In this document: positions 9,457 through 17,824 of the stretch, one piece after another
How the letters are laid out: each line of letters opens with the position of its first letter
How positions within the stretch are numbered: the stretch's first letter is position 1
Origin: CAZHLD01 sp964533185
Lineage (GTDB): Bacteria; Acidobacteriota; Terriglobia; Acidiferrales; UBA7541
Reading direction: 5' to 3'
DNA: 64,000 bases
Assembly (NCBI GenBank): GCA_964533185.1
Contig: CAZHLD010000002.1
Location: 62,001-126,000 of the forward strand
The notes under the pieces: model-generated
What the model saw: the letters and a program-made list of their open reading frames with translations, nothing else
The model's database searches: none
What the model was told of the DNA's origin: nothing
Made by a program: the position numbers and the translations under genes

Positions 9457-9684
9457 ATGGCCGTATTAACCATTGCACCCGAATGCAAGTTTTCTTATGT
9501 CGTCGTAGCGGCACGCCGCGCCCGGCAGTTGATGCTAGGGGCACGCCCGCTGATGGACCATACACGCTCCTCGAAGTACACCCGCGTGGCGATGGAAGAG
9601 CTGGACCGGGGCTTGCTCGAATACACGGTTCCCGAGTTGCCGGGCGGGCCCGAGGAGAAAGAAGGGAAGCGGCGCAAGGAGTAG
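9457..9684 (+). CDS. rpoZ: RNA polymerase omega subunit
   Basis: This short protein of 75 residues assists folding of the beta-prime subunit. The segment KFSYVVVAARRARQLMLGARP at about 11-31 and the KYTRVAMEEL segment at about 40-49 match the omega fold. The ATG at 9457 is preferred because GGAGG lies at 9441-9445; an in-frame TTG at 9439 would give six more residues inside the gmk stop region. The C terminus is rich in Glu, Lys and Arg. Position directly after gmk supports the call. Confidence 0.85.
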   Translation: MAVLTIAPECKFSYVVVAARRARQLMLGARPLMDHTRSSKYTRVAMEELDRGLLEYTVPELPGGPEEKEGKRRKE

Positions 9685-9699
9685 CGCGCCGGCCACAGG

Positions 9700-10935
9700 A
9701 TGCGAGTTGCGCTCGGAGTCACCGGAGGCGTGGCGGCCTACAAGGCTGCGGAGCTGGTGCGCCGGCTTCAGCAGGAGGGCCTCGAGGTGCAGGTCATCAT
9801 GACCCGTAGCGCGCAGCAGTTCATCGCCCCGCTCACGTTTGCAGCGCTGACCGGCCAGAAGGTCATCACTGAGATGTTCGCTGCCGACTCCGGCGCCCCG
9901 GCCAACGTCGAAAGCGCGATCGAGCACATCGCTGTCGCACAGCGCATTGACGCGCTGGTCATCGCCCCGGCCACGGCAAATACTCTGGCCCGGCTAGCGC
10001 GCGGCATTGCCGACGATTTCCTAACCACGCTTTATCTGGCGACCACAGCACCGGTAATTGTTGCCCCGGCGATGAACGTCAATATGTGGGAGCATGCCGC
10101 AACGCAGGAAAACCTGCGCCTCCTGCGCGAGCGCGGCGCGCGCGTGGTTTCTCCCGACGAAGGGTATCTCGCCTGTGGCATGGTCGGCGCGGGACGCCTG
10201 GCCGGCACCGAAGCCATTGTGCAGGCCGTGCTCGAGGCGCTGGGCGTCAGCCATGACCTCGAGCGAGAAACAGTCCTGGTCACGGCCGGCCCCACCTGCG
10301 AGGACATTGATCCGGTCCGGTACATTACCAATCGCTCCTCTGGCAAGATGGGCTACGCGCTGGCCGAAGCGGCGCGACGCCGGGGGGCCCGCGTCATCCT
10401 GGTCAGCGGTCCCACAGCGCTTGAGCCGCCTTCGGGCGTGGAGTTGGTTTCTGTTCGCACAACGGAGCAGATGCATCGCGCGGTACTCGACCGCGCCGCA
10501 GAAGCGACGATCGTAGTGATGGCCGCCGCCGTAGCAGACTACCGGCCGACGGTTCAGCACTCCAAGAAACTGAAGCGCGGCTCCGGTCCTTCCTCCCTTG
10601 CTCTCGAGCCAACACCTGACATCTTGGCTGATCTCGCGCGGCAAAAGAGTGACCGAATTCTGGTGGGCTTCGCCGCCGAAACAAACGACGTGGCTGCAAA
10701 CGCTCGCAAGAAGCTGGCCTCCAAGGGCGCGGATCTAGTTGTCGCCAACGACGTCACGCAGAAAGGCGCCGGCTTCGACGTCGAAACCAACATTGTCTCC
10801 ATCTTCACGCGTGACGGCCGCGAAATCTCTCTGCCGCAATTGCCAAAGTTCGACGTCGCCAATCGGGTCTTCGACGAAGTCCTCCAGTTGCGCCGGTCCT
10901 CTCGCCCCGCATCCACAGCTTCTAGGCAGCAATGA
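9700..10935 (+). CDS. coaBC: Bifunctional phosphopantothenoylcysteine decarboxylase/synthetase CoaBC
   Basis: CoaBC carries out two steps of coenzyme A synthesis: joining of 4'-phosphopantothenate to cysteine and decarboxylation to phosphopantetheine. The N-terminal CoaC flavoprotein part (about 1-190) has GVTGGVAAYKAAEL, the catalytic His in IEHI at about residue 78, PAMN, and the active Cys in LACGMVGAGRLA. The CoaB part (about 190-400) has TAGPTCEDIDPVRYITNRSS and the AAAVADYRP motif, with the CTP site DLVVANDV. The 411-residue length is typical. The gene begins 15 bases after rpoZ and overlaps the next gene by 4 bases. Confidence 0.95.
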   Translation: MRVALGVTGGVAAYKAAELVRRLQQEGLEVQVIMTRSAQQFIAPLTFAALTGQKVITEMFAADSGAPANVESAIEHIAVAQRIDALVIAPATANTLARLARGIADDFLTTLYLATTAPVIVAPAMNVNMWEHAATQENLRLLRERGARVVSPDEGYLACGMVGAGRLAGTEAIVQAVLEALGVSHDLERETVLVTAGPTCEDIDPVRYITNRSSGKMGYALAEAARRRGARVILVSGPTALEPPSGVELVSVRTTEQMHRAVLDRAAEATIVVMAAAVADYRPTVQHSKKLKRGSGPSSLALEPTPDILADLARQKSDRILVGFAAETNDVAANARKKLASKGADLVVANDVTQKGAGFDVETNIVSIFTRDGREISLPQLPKFDVANRVFDEVLQLRRSSRPASTASRQQ

Positions 10936-11759
10936 ACCCGGAAACTCGAGACAAGCTCGCCGCACGGCTTCGCTATTACGATGATCTCGGGCTTGGCTCT
11001 TTCTATTGCGACCGCCAGCCAGGACCCGCCCAAATGCCTGCACCTTCGCCTGAGCCCAAGATGCCGCCAAGGGGCGTGTCACAAGTGGTAGGCGTCCCTC
11101 GTCCGGCTCCGTCGGTGCGTCCATCAGCGAGCACCGTCTTGCCCGTCCTGGAGGCGCCGAGTCTCTTCGAATCCCTCGACCGCATCGAAGGCGAAACCCT
11201 AGATCAGATTCGCGAGACGCTCGGCGAGTGCACCCGCTGCCGGCTGCACAAGGGTCGCAATAAGATTGTTTTCGGCGTCGGCGATCCAAAGGCTGATTTG
11301 GTTTTCGTCGGCGAAGGACCGGGCCACGATGAAGACATCCAGGGTCTGCCCTTCGTTGGCCGGGCTGGCCAGTTGCTCAACCAGATGATCGAAGCCATGG
11401 GGCTGCACCGCGACGACGTGTACATCTGTAACATCGTGAAGTGTCGCCCCCCGGAAAACCGCACGCCGGAAAAAGACGAGATCGCCACCTGCTCTCCCTT
11501 TCTGTTGCGACAGCTCGCCGTCATAGCGCCAAAGGTTATCGTCTGCTTGGGGAATGTTGCCGCACAGACAATGCTCGGCACTAAAAAATCCATCTCGCAT
11601 TTCCGCGGCCAGTGGTTCGATTTTCGCGGTTCGCGCTTGTTGGCCACCTATCATCCTGCCTACCTGCTGCGCAATCCCAACGCCAAGCCGGAAGTCTGGA
11701 AGGATCTTCAAGAGGTCATGGCTGTCCTCGGCCTGACGCCCCCGCCGAAGAAGCGCTAA
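10932..11759 (+). CDS. Family 4 uracil-DNA glycosylase (4Fe-4S)
   Basis: The enzyme should remove uracil from DNA as the first step of base excision repair. The core starts near residue 92 with CTRCRLHKGRNKIVFGVGDP, where the two Cys of CxxC are cluster ligands. Motif A is GEGPGHDEDIQGLPFVGRAGQLL, and further Cys lie in NIVKCRPPENRTP and EIATCSPF, giving the usual four ligands. Motif B is TYHPAYLLRNP. The first 90 residues are Pro- and Ser-rich and not conserved; such tails occur in bacterial members, some of which are related to phage polymerase domains. The ATG overlaps the coaBC stop by 4 bases, so it belongs to the same operon. Confidence 0.9.
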   Translation: MNPETRDKLAARLRYYDDLGLGSFYCDRQPGPAQMPAPSPEPKMPPRGVSQVVGVPRPAPSVRPSASTVLPVLEAPSLFESLDRIEGETLDQIRETLGECTRCRLHKGRNKIVFGVGDPKADLVFVGEGPGHDEDIQGLPFVGRAGQLLNQMIEAMGLHRDDVYICNIVKCRPPENRTPEKDEIATCSPFLLRQLAVIAPKVIVCLGNVAAQTMLGTKKSISHFRGQWFDFRGSRLLATYHPAYLLRNPNAKPEVWKDLQEVMAVLGLTPPPKKR

Positions 11760-11820
11760 CTTTCCATAGACGCAGGCGCCGTTCCGCACACCACGGCTGC
11801 TGTTACACTATCGGCTGCCT

Positions 11821-14253
11821 ATGGCTCCCCGTTTCTGCGAAGTCGCCGCACCGGTGCCGTTGCGGAAGACCTTTACGTATTCCATCCCCGGATCGCTGCA
11901 GGACGCGGTCGTGCCGGGCAGTCGCGTGGTCGTACCCTTTCGCAACCGCGCATTAGTGGGTGTCGTTCTGGCGCTCACCCAGCGAGCTCCAGCAGAAACA
12001 AAGGTACGTGAGATTGTCGAAGTGCTCGATCCGGTTCCTGCCATTCCACCAAGGCTGATCGAACTGGGCCAATGGGTGGCGCAGTACTACCTGGCTCCGC
12101 CCGGAGAAGTGTTTCGCGGCCTCCTCCCGCCCGCAGCCGACATCCGCCTCGAACGCGAACTCTCGTTGACCGAGGCGGGTCGTCAGCACATCGCTGAGTT
12201 CAACTCGCGCGGCAACCGCAGCGAAGCGGAAATTGCCGACCTGGCTCTTCTCCAGCTCTGCGAAGTGGAAGGCCGGCCGGTTCGCTTCAGCAGCCTCAGA
12301 AAACTTCCCGGCGGGGAAGCGGCTGCCGCGCGTCTCGTGAGGGGAGGAATGCTGGAGGCCCGGGAAGTTGCCCACCGGCGAAATGCCCGCGTGCAGAAGA
12401 TCCTGGCGTGGAATCCGGAGGCAAGTGTCCCTGCGGACGAGGCCGGTCGCCGTATTTGCGAGGCGCTCCTTTCCGTGCGCGGGCCGCTGCCGCTTGCCCG
12501 GCTGCTCGAGCAGGCCGATGTCTCACGCTCTGTCGTCGCGCGCCTCGAAAAGTATGGTGCCCTGCGATCCTGGGAAGAGCCGCTGAGTGTCGAGGAAGAG
12601 CTATTGGAATCGGATTGTTCTCCCCCCGGCAACGTGCTCAATCCCGCGCAACGGCGTGCCGTTGCCGAAATCACCGGCTGGCTCGACTGCGGTGAGTTCA
12701 TAGTCGGTTTGCTCTTCGGAGTCACCGGCAGTGGCAAGACCGAGGTGTACTTGCGGGCCGTCAAGGCTGCTCTGGCCCGCGGACGTGCGGCCCTGCTGCT
12801 CGTGCCCGAGATTGCACTGACCATCTGGATGGGCCGCCTCTGCCGCGCCTGGTTCGGCGAAGGCGTCGCCGTACTCCACTCGGCCTTGCCGGAGACCGAG
12901 CGCGCGCGCGAATGGTGGCGTGTGCGGCGCGGGGAGGCGCGCGTCGTCGTCGGCACGCGGTCTGCGGTCTTCGCCCCGCTCGAGAACGTCGGCCTGGTCA
13001 TCGTGGACGAAGAGCAGGAATCCGCCTACAAGCAAGAGGAAACGCCCCGTTATAACGGGCGCGATGTCGCCATTATGCGTGCTCGAATGGAGAACGCCGT
13101 CACTCTGCTTGGTTCAGCCACGCCTTCCCTCGAGAGTTTCCACCACGCCCAGACCGGCAAGTATCGGCTGTTGCAGCTCGAAACGCGCATCGAGAACCGC
13201 CCGCTGGCCGCGGTCGAGATTGTTGACCTTCGCGAAGACTTCCGCCAGACGCATCGCGCCGGCCCCATCTCAGGCCAACTGGACACCGCGATTGCCTGGC
13301 GGCTGGCCGAGGGCACGCAGGCGCTGGTGCTCATCAACCGCCGGGGATATTCCTGGTTTCTGCTCTGCCGGAGCTGTGGCGCCACCGTACAGTGCGAGAA
13401 CTGCAGCATCTCGCTCACCTATCACAAACGCAGCGACCGGCTTCTCTGCCACTATTGCGGCTATACGCGCCGTGTGCCGAAGACGTGCCCGAAGTGCCAG
13501 TCCGAATACGTTTATTTCGTGGGCGAAGGCTCCGAGCAACTCGAGGAAAAGCTCCGCGAACGATTTCCGGACGCTCGCGTGGGCCGGTTGGACCGCGATG
13601 CGGTCCGCTCCAAACGCGAGTATCAGAAGGTGCTGGGCGCATTCGCCACCGGCAGACTGGATCTGCTGGTCGGCACGCAAATGGTGGCCAAGGGTCACGA
13701 TTTCCAGCGCGTCACCTTGGTGGGCGTCGTCTCGGCCGACACGGCTCTTGCCCTCCCTGACTTCCGCGCTGCCGAGCGCACCTTTCAATTGTTGACGCAG
13801 GTGGCTGGCCGGGCGGGAAGGGGCGAGCTGCCCGGCGTCGTACTGGTGCAAACGTATTTCCCGGAGCACTACGCCATCCAGCACGCCGCGCGGCAGGATT
13901 ACCTGGGCTTCTTTGAAAAAGAGTTGCACTTCCGGCGTCTGATGAACTACCCGCCCTTCACTGCGCTGGCCAACCTCATTGTGCGCGACCGCAAAATGGA
14001 AAACGCGGTCCGATGGTCCCGCGCGCTGGATGGATTCCTGACTAAGCAGGAATCCAGCGGCCTACGTGTCCTGGGACCTTCGCCGGCCCCGCTGGCACGG
14101 CTTCGTCAGGAATACCGCTTCCAGTTTCTCTTGAAGTCGCCCCGCCGCACTCTGCTCACACGGACCCTGGCAGCAGCCCTGGATTTCTGCGCGAAGAAGG
14201 AGATTCCGGAGAGCGCCGTGCATGTGGATGTGGATCCGTTGAGCTTGCTCTGA
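11821..14253 (+). CDS. priA: Primosomal replication protein N' (PriA helicase)
   Basis: PriA restarts stalled replication forks by binding forked DNA, unwinding the lagging arm and loading the replicative helicase. The 810 residues begin with the 3'-DNA-binding domain (FTYSIPGSLQDAVVPGSRV). The helicase has Walker A GVTGSGKT at about 300-307, IVDEEQ at about 395-400 and GSATPSLES. A zinc site lies at about 516-563 with paired cysteines in CRSCG, CENC, CHYC and CPKC. QVAGRAGRG marks helicase motif VI. Length and order are normal. It is the last gene of the long rightward run; the stop is 17 bases from the convergent protease gene. Confidence 0.96.
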   Translation: MAPRFCEVAAPVPLRKTFTYSIPGSLQDAVVPGSRVVVPFRNRALVGVVLALTQRAPAETKVREIVEVLDPVPAIPPRLIELGQWVAQYYLAPPGEVFRGLLPPAADIRLERELSLTEAGRQHIAEFNSRGNRSEAEIADLALLQLCEVEGRPVRFSSLRKLPGGEAAAARLVRGGMLEAREVAHRRNARVQKILAWNPEASVPADEAGRRICEALLSVRGPLPLARLLEQADVSRSVVARLEKYGALRSWEEPLSVEEELLESDCSPPGNVLNPAQRRAVAEITGWLDCGEFIVGLLFGVTGSGKTEVYLRAVKAALARGRAALLLVPEIALTIWMGRLCRAWFGEGVAVLHSALPETERAREWWRVRRGEARVVVGTRSAVFAPLENVGLVIVDEEQESAYKQEETPRYNGRDVAIMRARMENAVTLLGSATPSLESFHHAQTGKYRLLQLETRIENRPLAAVEIVDLREDFRQTHRAGPISGQLDTAIAWRLAEGTQALVLINRRGYSWFLLCRSCGATVQCENCSISLTYHKRSDRLLCHYCGYTRRVPKTCPKCQSEYVYFVGEGSEQLEEKLRERFPDARVGRLDRDAVRSKREYQKVLGAFATGRLDLLVGTQMVAKGHDFQRVTLVGVVSADTALALPDFRAAERTFQLLTQVAGRAGRGELPGVVLVQTYFPEHYAIQHAARQDYLGFFEKELHFRRLMNYPPFTALANLIVRDRKMENAVRWSRALDGFLTKQESSGLRVLGPSPAPLARLRQEYRFQFLLKSPRRTLLTRTLAAALDFCAKKEIPESAVHVDVDPLSLL

Positions 14254-14270
14254 CGAAGCAATGGGCTGTC

Positions 14271-15284
14271 TTAGCCAGATAAGATTTCCCGCAGCGATTG
14301 CCCCTCGAAGGGCCAGGGCGTGAAGCACAATAGAAAGATCAGCAGCGCAATAAGCGCCCAGACACGCCGCCGGCCATCAACTGGCTCCCAGCGGTCCACC
14401 AGCGGCGGGTGGCGAAAGCCAATCAGCAGCAGCAAGATCGCCCAGGGCAGCCATCCGGCCCAGCAATAGTAGGCCAGCGGAACCAGCAGCAGCGCGACCG
14501 CAAATGAAATTCGCCGGTGCCAGCCGCTGGCGAACGAGTAGAGGATGTGCCCGCCGTCCAACTGGCCTGCCGGAAGCAGATTGAGTGCCGTTGCAAACAA
14601 TCCCACCCACGCCGCGCGAGCGATCGGGTGTAACAGCAAGTCTCCAGGCGCCACGTCCGGGCGCAGCCAGGCCTCGAGCAAACGAGGGAGCAGCGGATTA
14701 CCGAAAATCACGGCAGAGTTCGCCTCTGCTTCGGGGACAACCTTTGAGAAAGCAATGCCGATGGCCAGCGCCGGTGCCGCAAATAAGAAGCCCACGATCG
14801 GGCCGGCGATGCCGACATCGAACAGCGCTTTTCGATTGACGATCGGCGAGCGGATGCGGATAAACGCGCCCAGCGTGCCGATCAAGGTTGGCGCCGGCAG
14901 AAAGTACGGGTAGCTTGCCGCGATCCCGTAATAGCGGCACGCGAAAAAGTGGCCCAACTCATGCGCCAGCAGGATGCCGATCAGGGTGAACGAGAATGGA
15001 ATCCCCGCCAGCAACAGCGCGGGACGGTCCAGGATCTCCACGTAGGCGAGGAAGAAACTCTCAAAGTCCGGCGCCTGGTTCCGGTCGTAGGCCAGGCTGA
15101 ACTGCGCGCCGACCGCAAGCGTGGAGAGTACGGTCAGCAGGAAAAGAAACAGCGCGAAAATCAACGACCGGCGGCCACGACGCGCAGCCGCAGGTTGCCA
15201 ATCGTGCCGAGGATTCAGTCGAGATTTCTCAGTTACTGCAAACACCTCGATCGGCTCCGGAGTGGTGCCGTTATCGCCGTTCAT
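14271..15284 (-). CDS. Site-2-type intramembrane metalloprotease (M50 family)
   Basis: The 337-residue protein has an N-terminal soluble part of about 40 residues, then several hydrophobic segments. The zinc site HELGH is at 108-112 inside a membrane helix, and the third ligand motif NLLPAGQLDGGH is at about 235-246, as in M50 proteases. No PDZ domain is visible, so it is closer to the small FtsH/EGY1-like M50 group (GxxNPxxN-poor, LDGGH) than to RseP. The substrate is unknown; such enzymes usually cut membrane-bound regulators. It is transcribed toward priA and is downstream of the HU/IHF gene on the same strand. Confidence 0.85.
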   Translation of the reverse strand: MNGDNGTTPEPIEVFAVTEKSRLNPRHDWQPAAARRGRRSLIFALFLFLLTVLSTLAVGAQFSLAYDRNQAPDFESFFLAYVEILDRPALLLAGIPFSFTLIGILLAHELGHFFACRYYGIAASYPYFLPAPTLIGTLGAFIRIRSPIVNRKALFDVGIAGPIVGFLFAAPALAIGIAFSKVVPEAEANSAVIFGNPLLPRLLEAWLRPDVAPGDLLLHPIARAAWVGLFATALNLLPAGQLDGGHILYSFASGWHRRISFAVALLLVPLAYYCWAGWLPWAILLLLIGFRHPPLVDRWEPVDGRRRVWALIALLIFLLCFTPWPFEGQSLREILSG

Positions 15285-15365
15285 CGAGGCTGGCAGGCCA
15301 GTGAACTCGCCGGGGATGAAGAATAGCTGCGCAGAAAATGGAACGAAGCCGGGGAGGAGACTCGA

Positions 15366-15641
15366 TCATTTGACTTCGAGTGATTGGAGTTCCTTGCCGG
15401 GTTTGAACCGCACGGCCTTGCCGGGTGGGATGCTGACTTCTTCGCCCGTGCGCGGGTTGCGGCCGATGCCGGTCTTGCGGGGCCTCACGTTGAAGACGCC
15501 GAAGCGGCGCAGCTCGATGCGGTCGCCGCGTCCCAGTGCGTTCTTCATGGCTGCGAAAACCGTTTCGACAGCCTGTTCCGCTTTGGTCCGGGTGATGCCA
15601 GTGCGCTGAACGACGGCGTTGACGAGGTCGAGCTTGATCAC
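15366..15641 (-). CDS. HU/IHF family DNA-binding protein
   Basis: This 91-residue protein belongs to the HU/IHF family of nucleoid proteins that bend DNA as dimers. The helical N-terminal half ([19 protein letters not shown]) is followed by the beta-arm signature [20 protein letters not shown] with the intercalating Pro in EVSIPP and the ending [11 protein letters not shown]. Length is normal for the family. The GTG start is supported by AGGAGG six bases upstream. Whether it works as HU (non-specific) or IHF (site-specific) cannot be read from the sequence. It lies 82 bases upstream of the protease gene and is divergent from dcd. Confidence 0.93.
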   Translation of the reverse strand: MIKLDLVNAVVQRTGITRTKAEQAVETVFAAMKNALGRGDRIELRRFGVFNVRPRKTGIGRNPRTGEEVSIPPGKAVRFKPGKELQSLEVK

Positions 15642-15690
15642 AACTGCCTCCTGCTCACGAAAGCGCCTATGCTAGACAGGCAGTTGCGGG

Positions 15691-15719
15691 TTGTCAAGCT
15701 GTGTACGCTGCGCTACACT
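15691..15719 (+). promoter_or_regulatory. Candidate sigma70-type promoter of dcd
   Basis: TTGTCA at 15691-15696 (5 of 6 consensus bases) and TACACT at 15714-15719 (4 of 6) are separated by exactly 17 bp. The predicted start near 15726 would leave a leader of about 44 bases before the dcd ATG. Confidence 0.5.
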
Positions 15720-15769
15720 GCGCTCCCCTTTTCTGCTGCACGGGAAGCCTCAGGGACCAGGAGACCCGC

Positions 15770-16324
15770 ATGACCGTCAAGCCCGACCGCTGGATCCGCA
15801 AAATGGCGCTCGAACACAAGATGATCGAGCCGTTCGAAGACCGTCAGGTGTGCGACGGCGTGATCAGCTACGGCGTTTCCAGCTACGGCTACGATCTCCG
15901 CGTTGCCGATGAGTTCCGCATCTTCACCAACGTCAACTCGACCATCGTGGACCCCAAGCACTTCGACGCCCGCTCGTTCGTCGAATTCAAGGGCCCGGTC
16001 TGCATTATTCCGCCCAACTCGTTTGCGCTTGGCCGCTCGGTCGAATACTTCCGCATCCCGCGCAATGTCCTGACCATCTGCGTGGGCAAATCCACCTACG
16101 CGCGGTGCGGGATCATCGTCAACGTCACACCCTTCGAGCCGGAGTGGGAAGGCTTCGTGACGCTGGAAATCTCTAACACCACGCCCTTGCCCGCCCGGAT
16201 TTACGCCAACGAGGGTCTCTGCCAGGTGGTCTTCTTCATGTCGGATGAGGACTGCGAAGTCTCCTACAAGGACAAGAAGGGGAAGTACCAGGCCCAGCAG
16301 GGAATCGTGCTCCCGCGCCTCTAA
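15770..16324 (+). CDS. dcd: dCTP deaminase (possibly with dUTPase activity)
   Basis: The enzyme deaminates dCTP to dUTP, feeding thymidylate synthesis. The 184 residues contain [14 protein letters not shown] at about 34-47, [16 protein letters not shown] at about 109-124 with the catalytic Glu in [14 protein letters not shown] at about 126-139, and the ending [12 protein letters not shown]. The ATG at 15770 is chosen because AGGAG lies at 15759-15763; a longer reading from 15701 would start within the promoter. Some homologues also hydrolyse dUTP to dUMP; this cannot be decided here. It is divergent from the HU/IHF gene. Confidence 0.93.
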   Translation: MTVKPDRWIRKMALEHKMIEPFEDRQVCDGVISYGVSSYGYDLRVADEFRIFTNVNSTIVDPKHFDARSFVEFKGPVCIIPPNSFALGRSVEYFRIPRNVLTICVGKSTYARCGIIVNVTPFEPEWEGFVTLEISNTTPLPARIYANEGLCQVVFFMSDEDCEVSYKDKKGKYQAQQGIVLPRL

Positions 16325-16384
16325 CGCCCTCCTTCAGGCGGGTGATCCCGGTGGACTGCCGGGAGAAGCCTGCTTCGATTCGAC

Positions 16385-16522
16385 TTATCCTGTAGACAGC
16401 GGAAAGCCAAGCTTGCGCCAGCCGTCCAGGCCGCCGGCCAGCGCGCCGGTAGCGATCAGAATTGGCACGGCCAGCAGCGGCATGCCGATCTGTTCGGCGA
16501 AGACCCACACAAAGAGAACTGT
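16385..16522 (-). pseudogene. DedA-rhodanese fusion remnant with internal deletion
   Basis: Read on the minus strand, an open stretch encodes VLFVWVFAEQIGMPLLAVP and then ILIATGALAGLDGW and RKLGFPLSTG before a TAA. The first part resembles the N-terminal helix of DedA membrane proteins; the last part resembles the end of a rhodanese domain (GGLDGWRKLGFP). Proteins joining DedA and rhodanese are known. Here the two ends seem joined directly through GALAG, which suggests one deletion removed most of the gene. A stop lies just before the preserved part and there is no ATG. Assignment is by recognition only. Confidence 0.5.
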
Positions 16523-16602
16523 TTAGCTAGGCCGCATCAGAAAGTGGAGCGTTGCGTTCACGGGCCGGGACTGCCTCTTTCAGCCGCTGGTTGCGGGCTG
16601 CC

Positions 16603-17229
16603 TTACTTGCTGCCGGACGCGGCTGCTGGCGGCTGCTTTCGGAACTCAATGTCCATCGAAATCGTCACTTCGTCACCGACGACGACGGTTCCGGTCTCCA
16701 GTGTGCGGTTCCAGGCCACACCGAAATCCTTGCGACTGATTTTGACGGTAGCGGAGGCTCCGCGTACGGTCGCATTCCCAACCTGAATCGCAGGCGTTGG
16801 GCCTTCCACATCAAAGGTAACTTCCTTGGTCACGCCGCGGACGGTCAGGTCGCCGGTCATCTTCCAGCGACCCTCGCCCGCTGGCGTGATCTGTTTGGAG
16901 CGGAAAGTCATCGTCGGGTTGGTTGCCACGTCCAGGAAATCGGCGCTCTTCGGGTGGGTGTCGCGGCGGGGTTCGCGGGTGTTTACCGTCGTCGCATCGA
17001 TGGTGACTTCCACCGACGATTTGGTCATGTCCTTCTCATCCAGGGTGACCACTCCGGTCAGCTTGCTGAACTCTCCCCGTACAGTGGAAATCATCAGGTG
17101 TCACACGGCAAACGTCGCCGCGGAGTGGGCCGGGTCGATTTGCCAGGTCGTGGCCTGTGCCCCGGATGGGGAAGGGCTGCCGAACAGAAAGGCAGTTACA
17201 AGAATCGCCGTAAACAGTGATTTCCTCAT
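16603..17229 (-). pseudogene. yceI: YceI family periplasmic lipid-binding-like protein, cut by in-frame TGA
   Basis: YceI proteins are exported lipocalin-like barrels thought to bind isoprenoids. The ATG at 17229 has AAGGAG upstream and a clear signal peptide (KSLFTAILVTAFLFGSPS, cut near SGAQA), followed by TTWQIDPAHSAATFAV. A TGA at 17101-17103 then interrupts, and the same frame continues HLMISTVRGEFSKLTGVV through to a normal YceI end (VTISMDIEFRKQPPAA). Family members usually carry Arg or Lys at the stop position, so a single CGA to TGA change fits. No frameshift is needed. It could be a nonsense mutation, read-through, or a sequencing error. It lies 71 bases downstream of marR. Confidence 0.8.
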
Positions 17230-17300
17230 TGGTTTCTCCTTAACGCCTTGAATGTTGGAATCTCTTCTTACGTTACAAGAACGATGGTGCAACCGGGTGG

Positions 17301-17774
17301 CTACTCTGGCCGGGTCCCGTCCCGTTTTCGAGCCTGCTCGAGCAGGCTTACCAGCAGGCGCAGCCGGCGCACCGGAAGGCGTCGGAACTGCCATTGATGT
17401 AGCGAAGAAACCGGCTCATCGAGCTGCTTGAGCAGCCGAGAAGCCTGCGCGGTGATGCGGGAAGTCACTAGGCGCCGATCCCTGCGCTCGCGTGACCGGC
17501 TGACCAGTCCGCGGGCCTCCAGCCGGTCCAGGAGCCGTGTAATGTCCGGGTCGCGAGTGATCATCCGGACGGCGATCTCCCGGCAGGCGAGTCCCGCCGG
17601 GCCGGCGCCGCGGAGAATGCGCAGTACGTTGTATTGCGTTTGCGAGAGGCCGGAGTTCTTCAGCACGCCTTCGACTTCCCGGAGCAGAGCATCCGCCGTG
17701 CGCAGGAGGAGGACAAAGGCCTCGCTCTCAAGCGAGAGGGTGTGGAGGACCTCCGACTGTGCTTTGCCGGCCAC
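17301..17774 (-). CDS. MarR family transcriptional regulator
   Basis: The 157-residue protein has the MarR winged-helix layout: a dimerisation helix at the N terminus (SEAFVLLLRTADALLREVEG), the recognition region GLACREIAVRMITRDPDITRLLDRLEARG at about 62-90, and the wing with SRERRDRRLVTSRITAQG-like sequence (D-R-R motif at about 97-99). It probably represses itself through the palindrome 13 bp before its GTG start and may also control yceI downstream. The ligand is unknown. The minus-strand start has no clear ribosome binding site. Confidence 0.85.
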   Translation of the reverse strand: MAGKAQSEVLHTLSLESEAFVLLLRTADALLREVEGVLKNSGLSQTQYNVLRILRGAGPAGLACREIAVRMITRDPDITRLLDRLEARGLVSRSRERRDRRLVTSRITAQASRLLKQLDEPVSSLHQWQFRRLPVRRLRLLVSLLEQARKRDGTRPE

Positions 17775-17787
17775 AGGGAGATATTAC

Positions 17788-17799
17788 TCGTTATAACGA
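17788..17799. promoter_or_regulatory. Palindromic operator upstream of marR
   Basis: TCGTTATAACGA is a perfect 12-bp palindrome ending 13 bases before the marR start. MarR proteins bind palindromes of this sort and often autoregulate. Binding is inferred from position. Confidence 0.5.
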
Positions 17800-17816
17800 A
17801 TATTGTCAAGAGGACT

Positions 17817-17824
17817 GAAAACCT
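17817..17824. repeat. Left 8-bp flank of the inverted-repeat element
   Basis: GAAAACCT directly outside the left inverted repeat matches GAAAGCCT at 18981-18988 outside the right one in 7 of 8 positions. This is what an old target-site duplication would look like. Confidence 0.4.
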
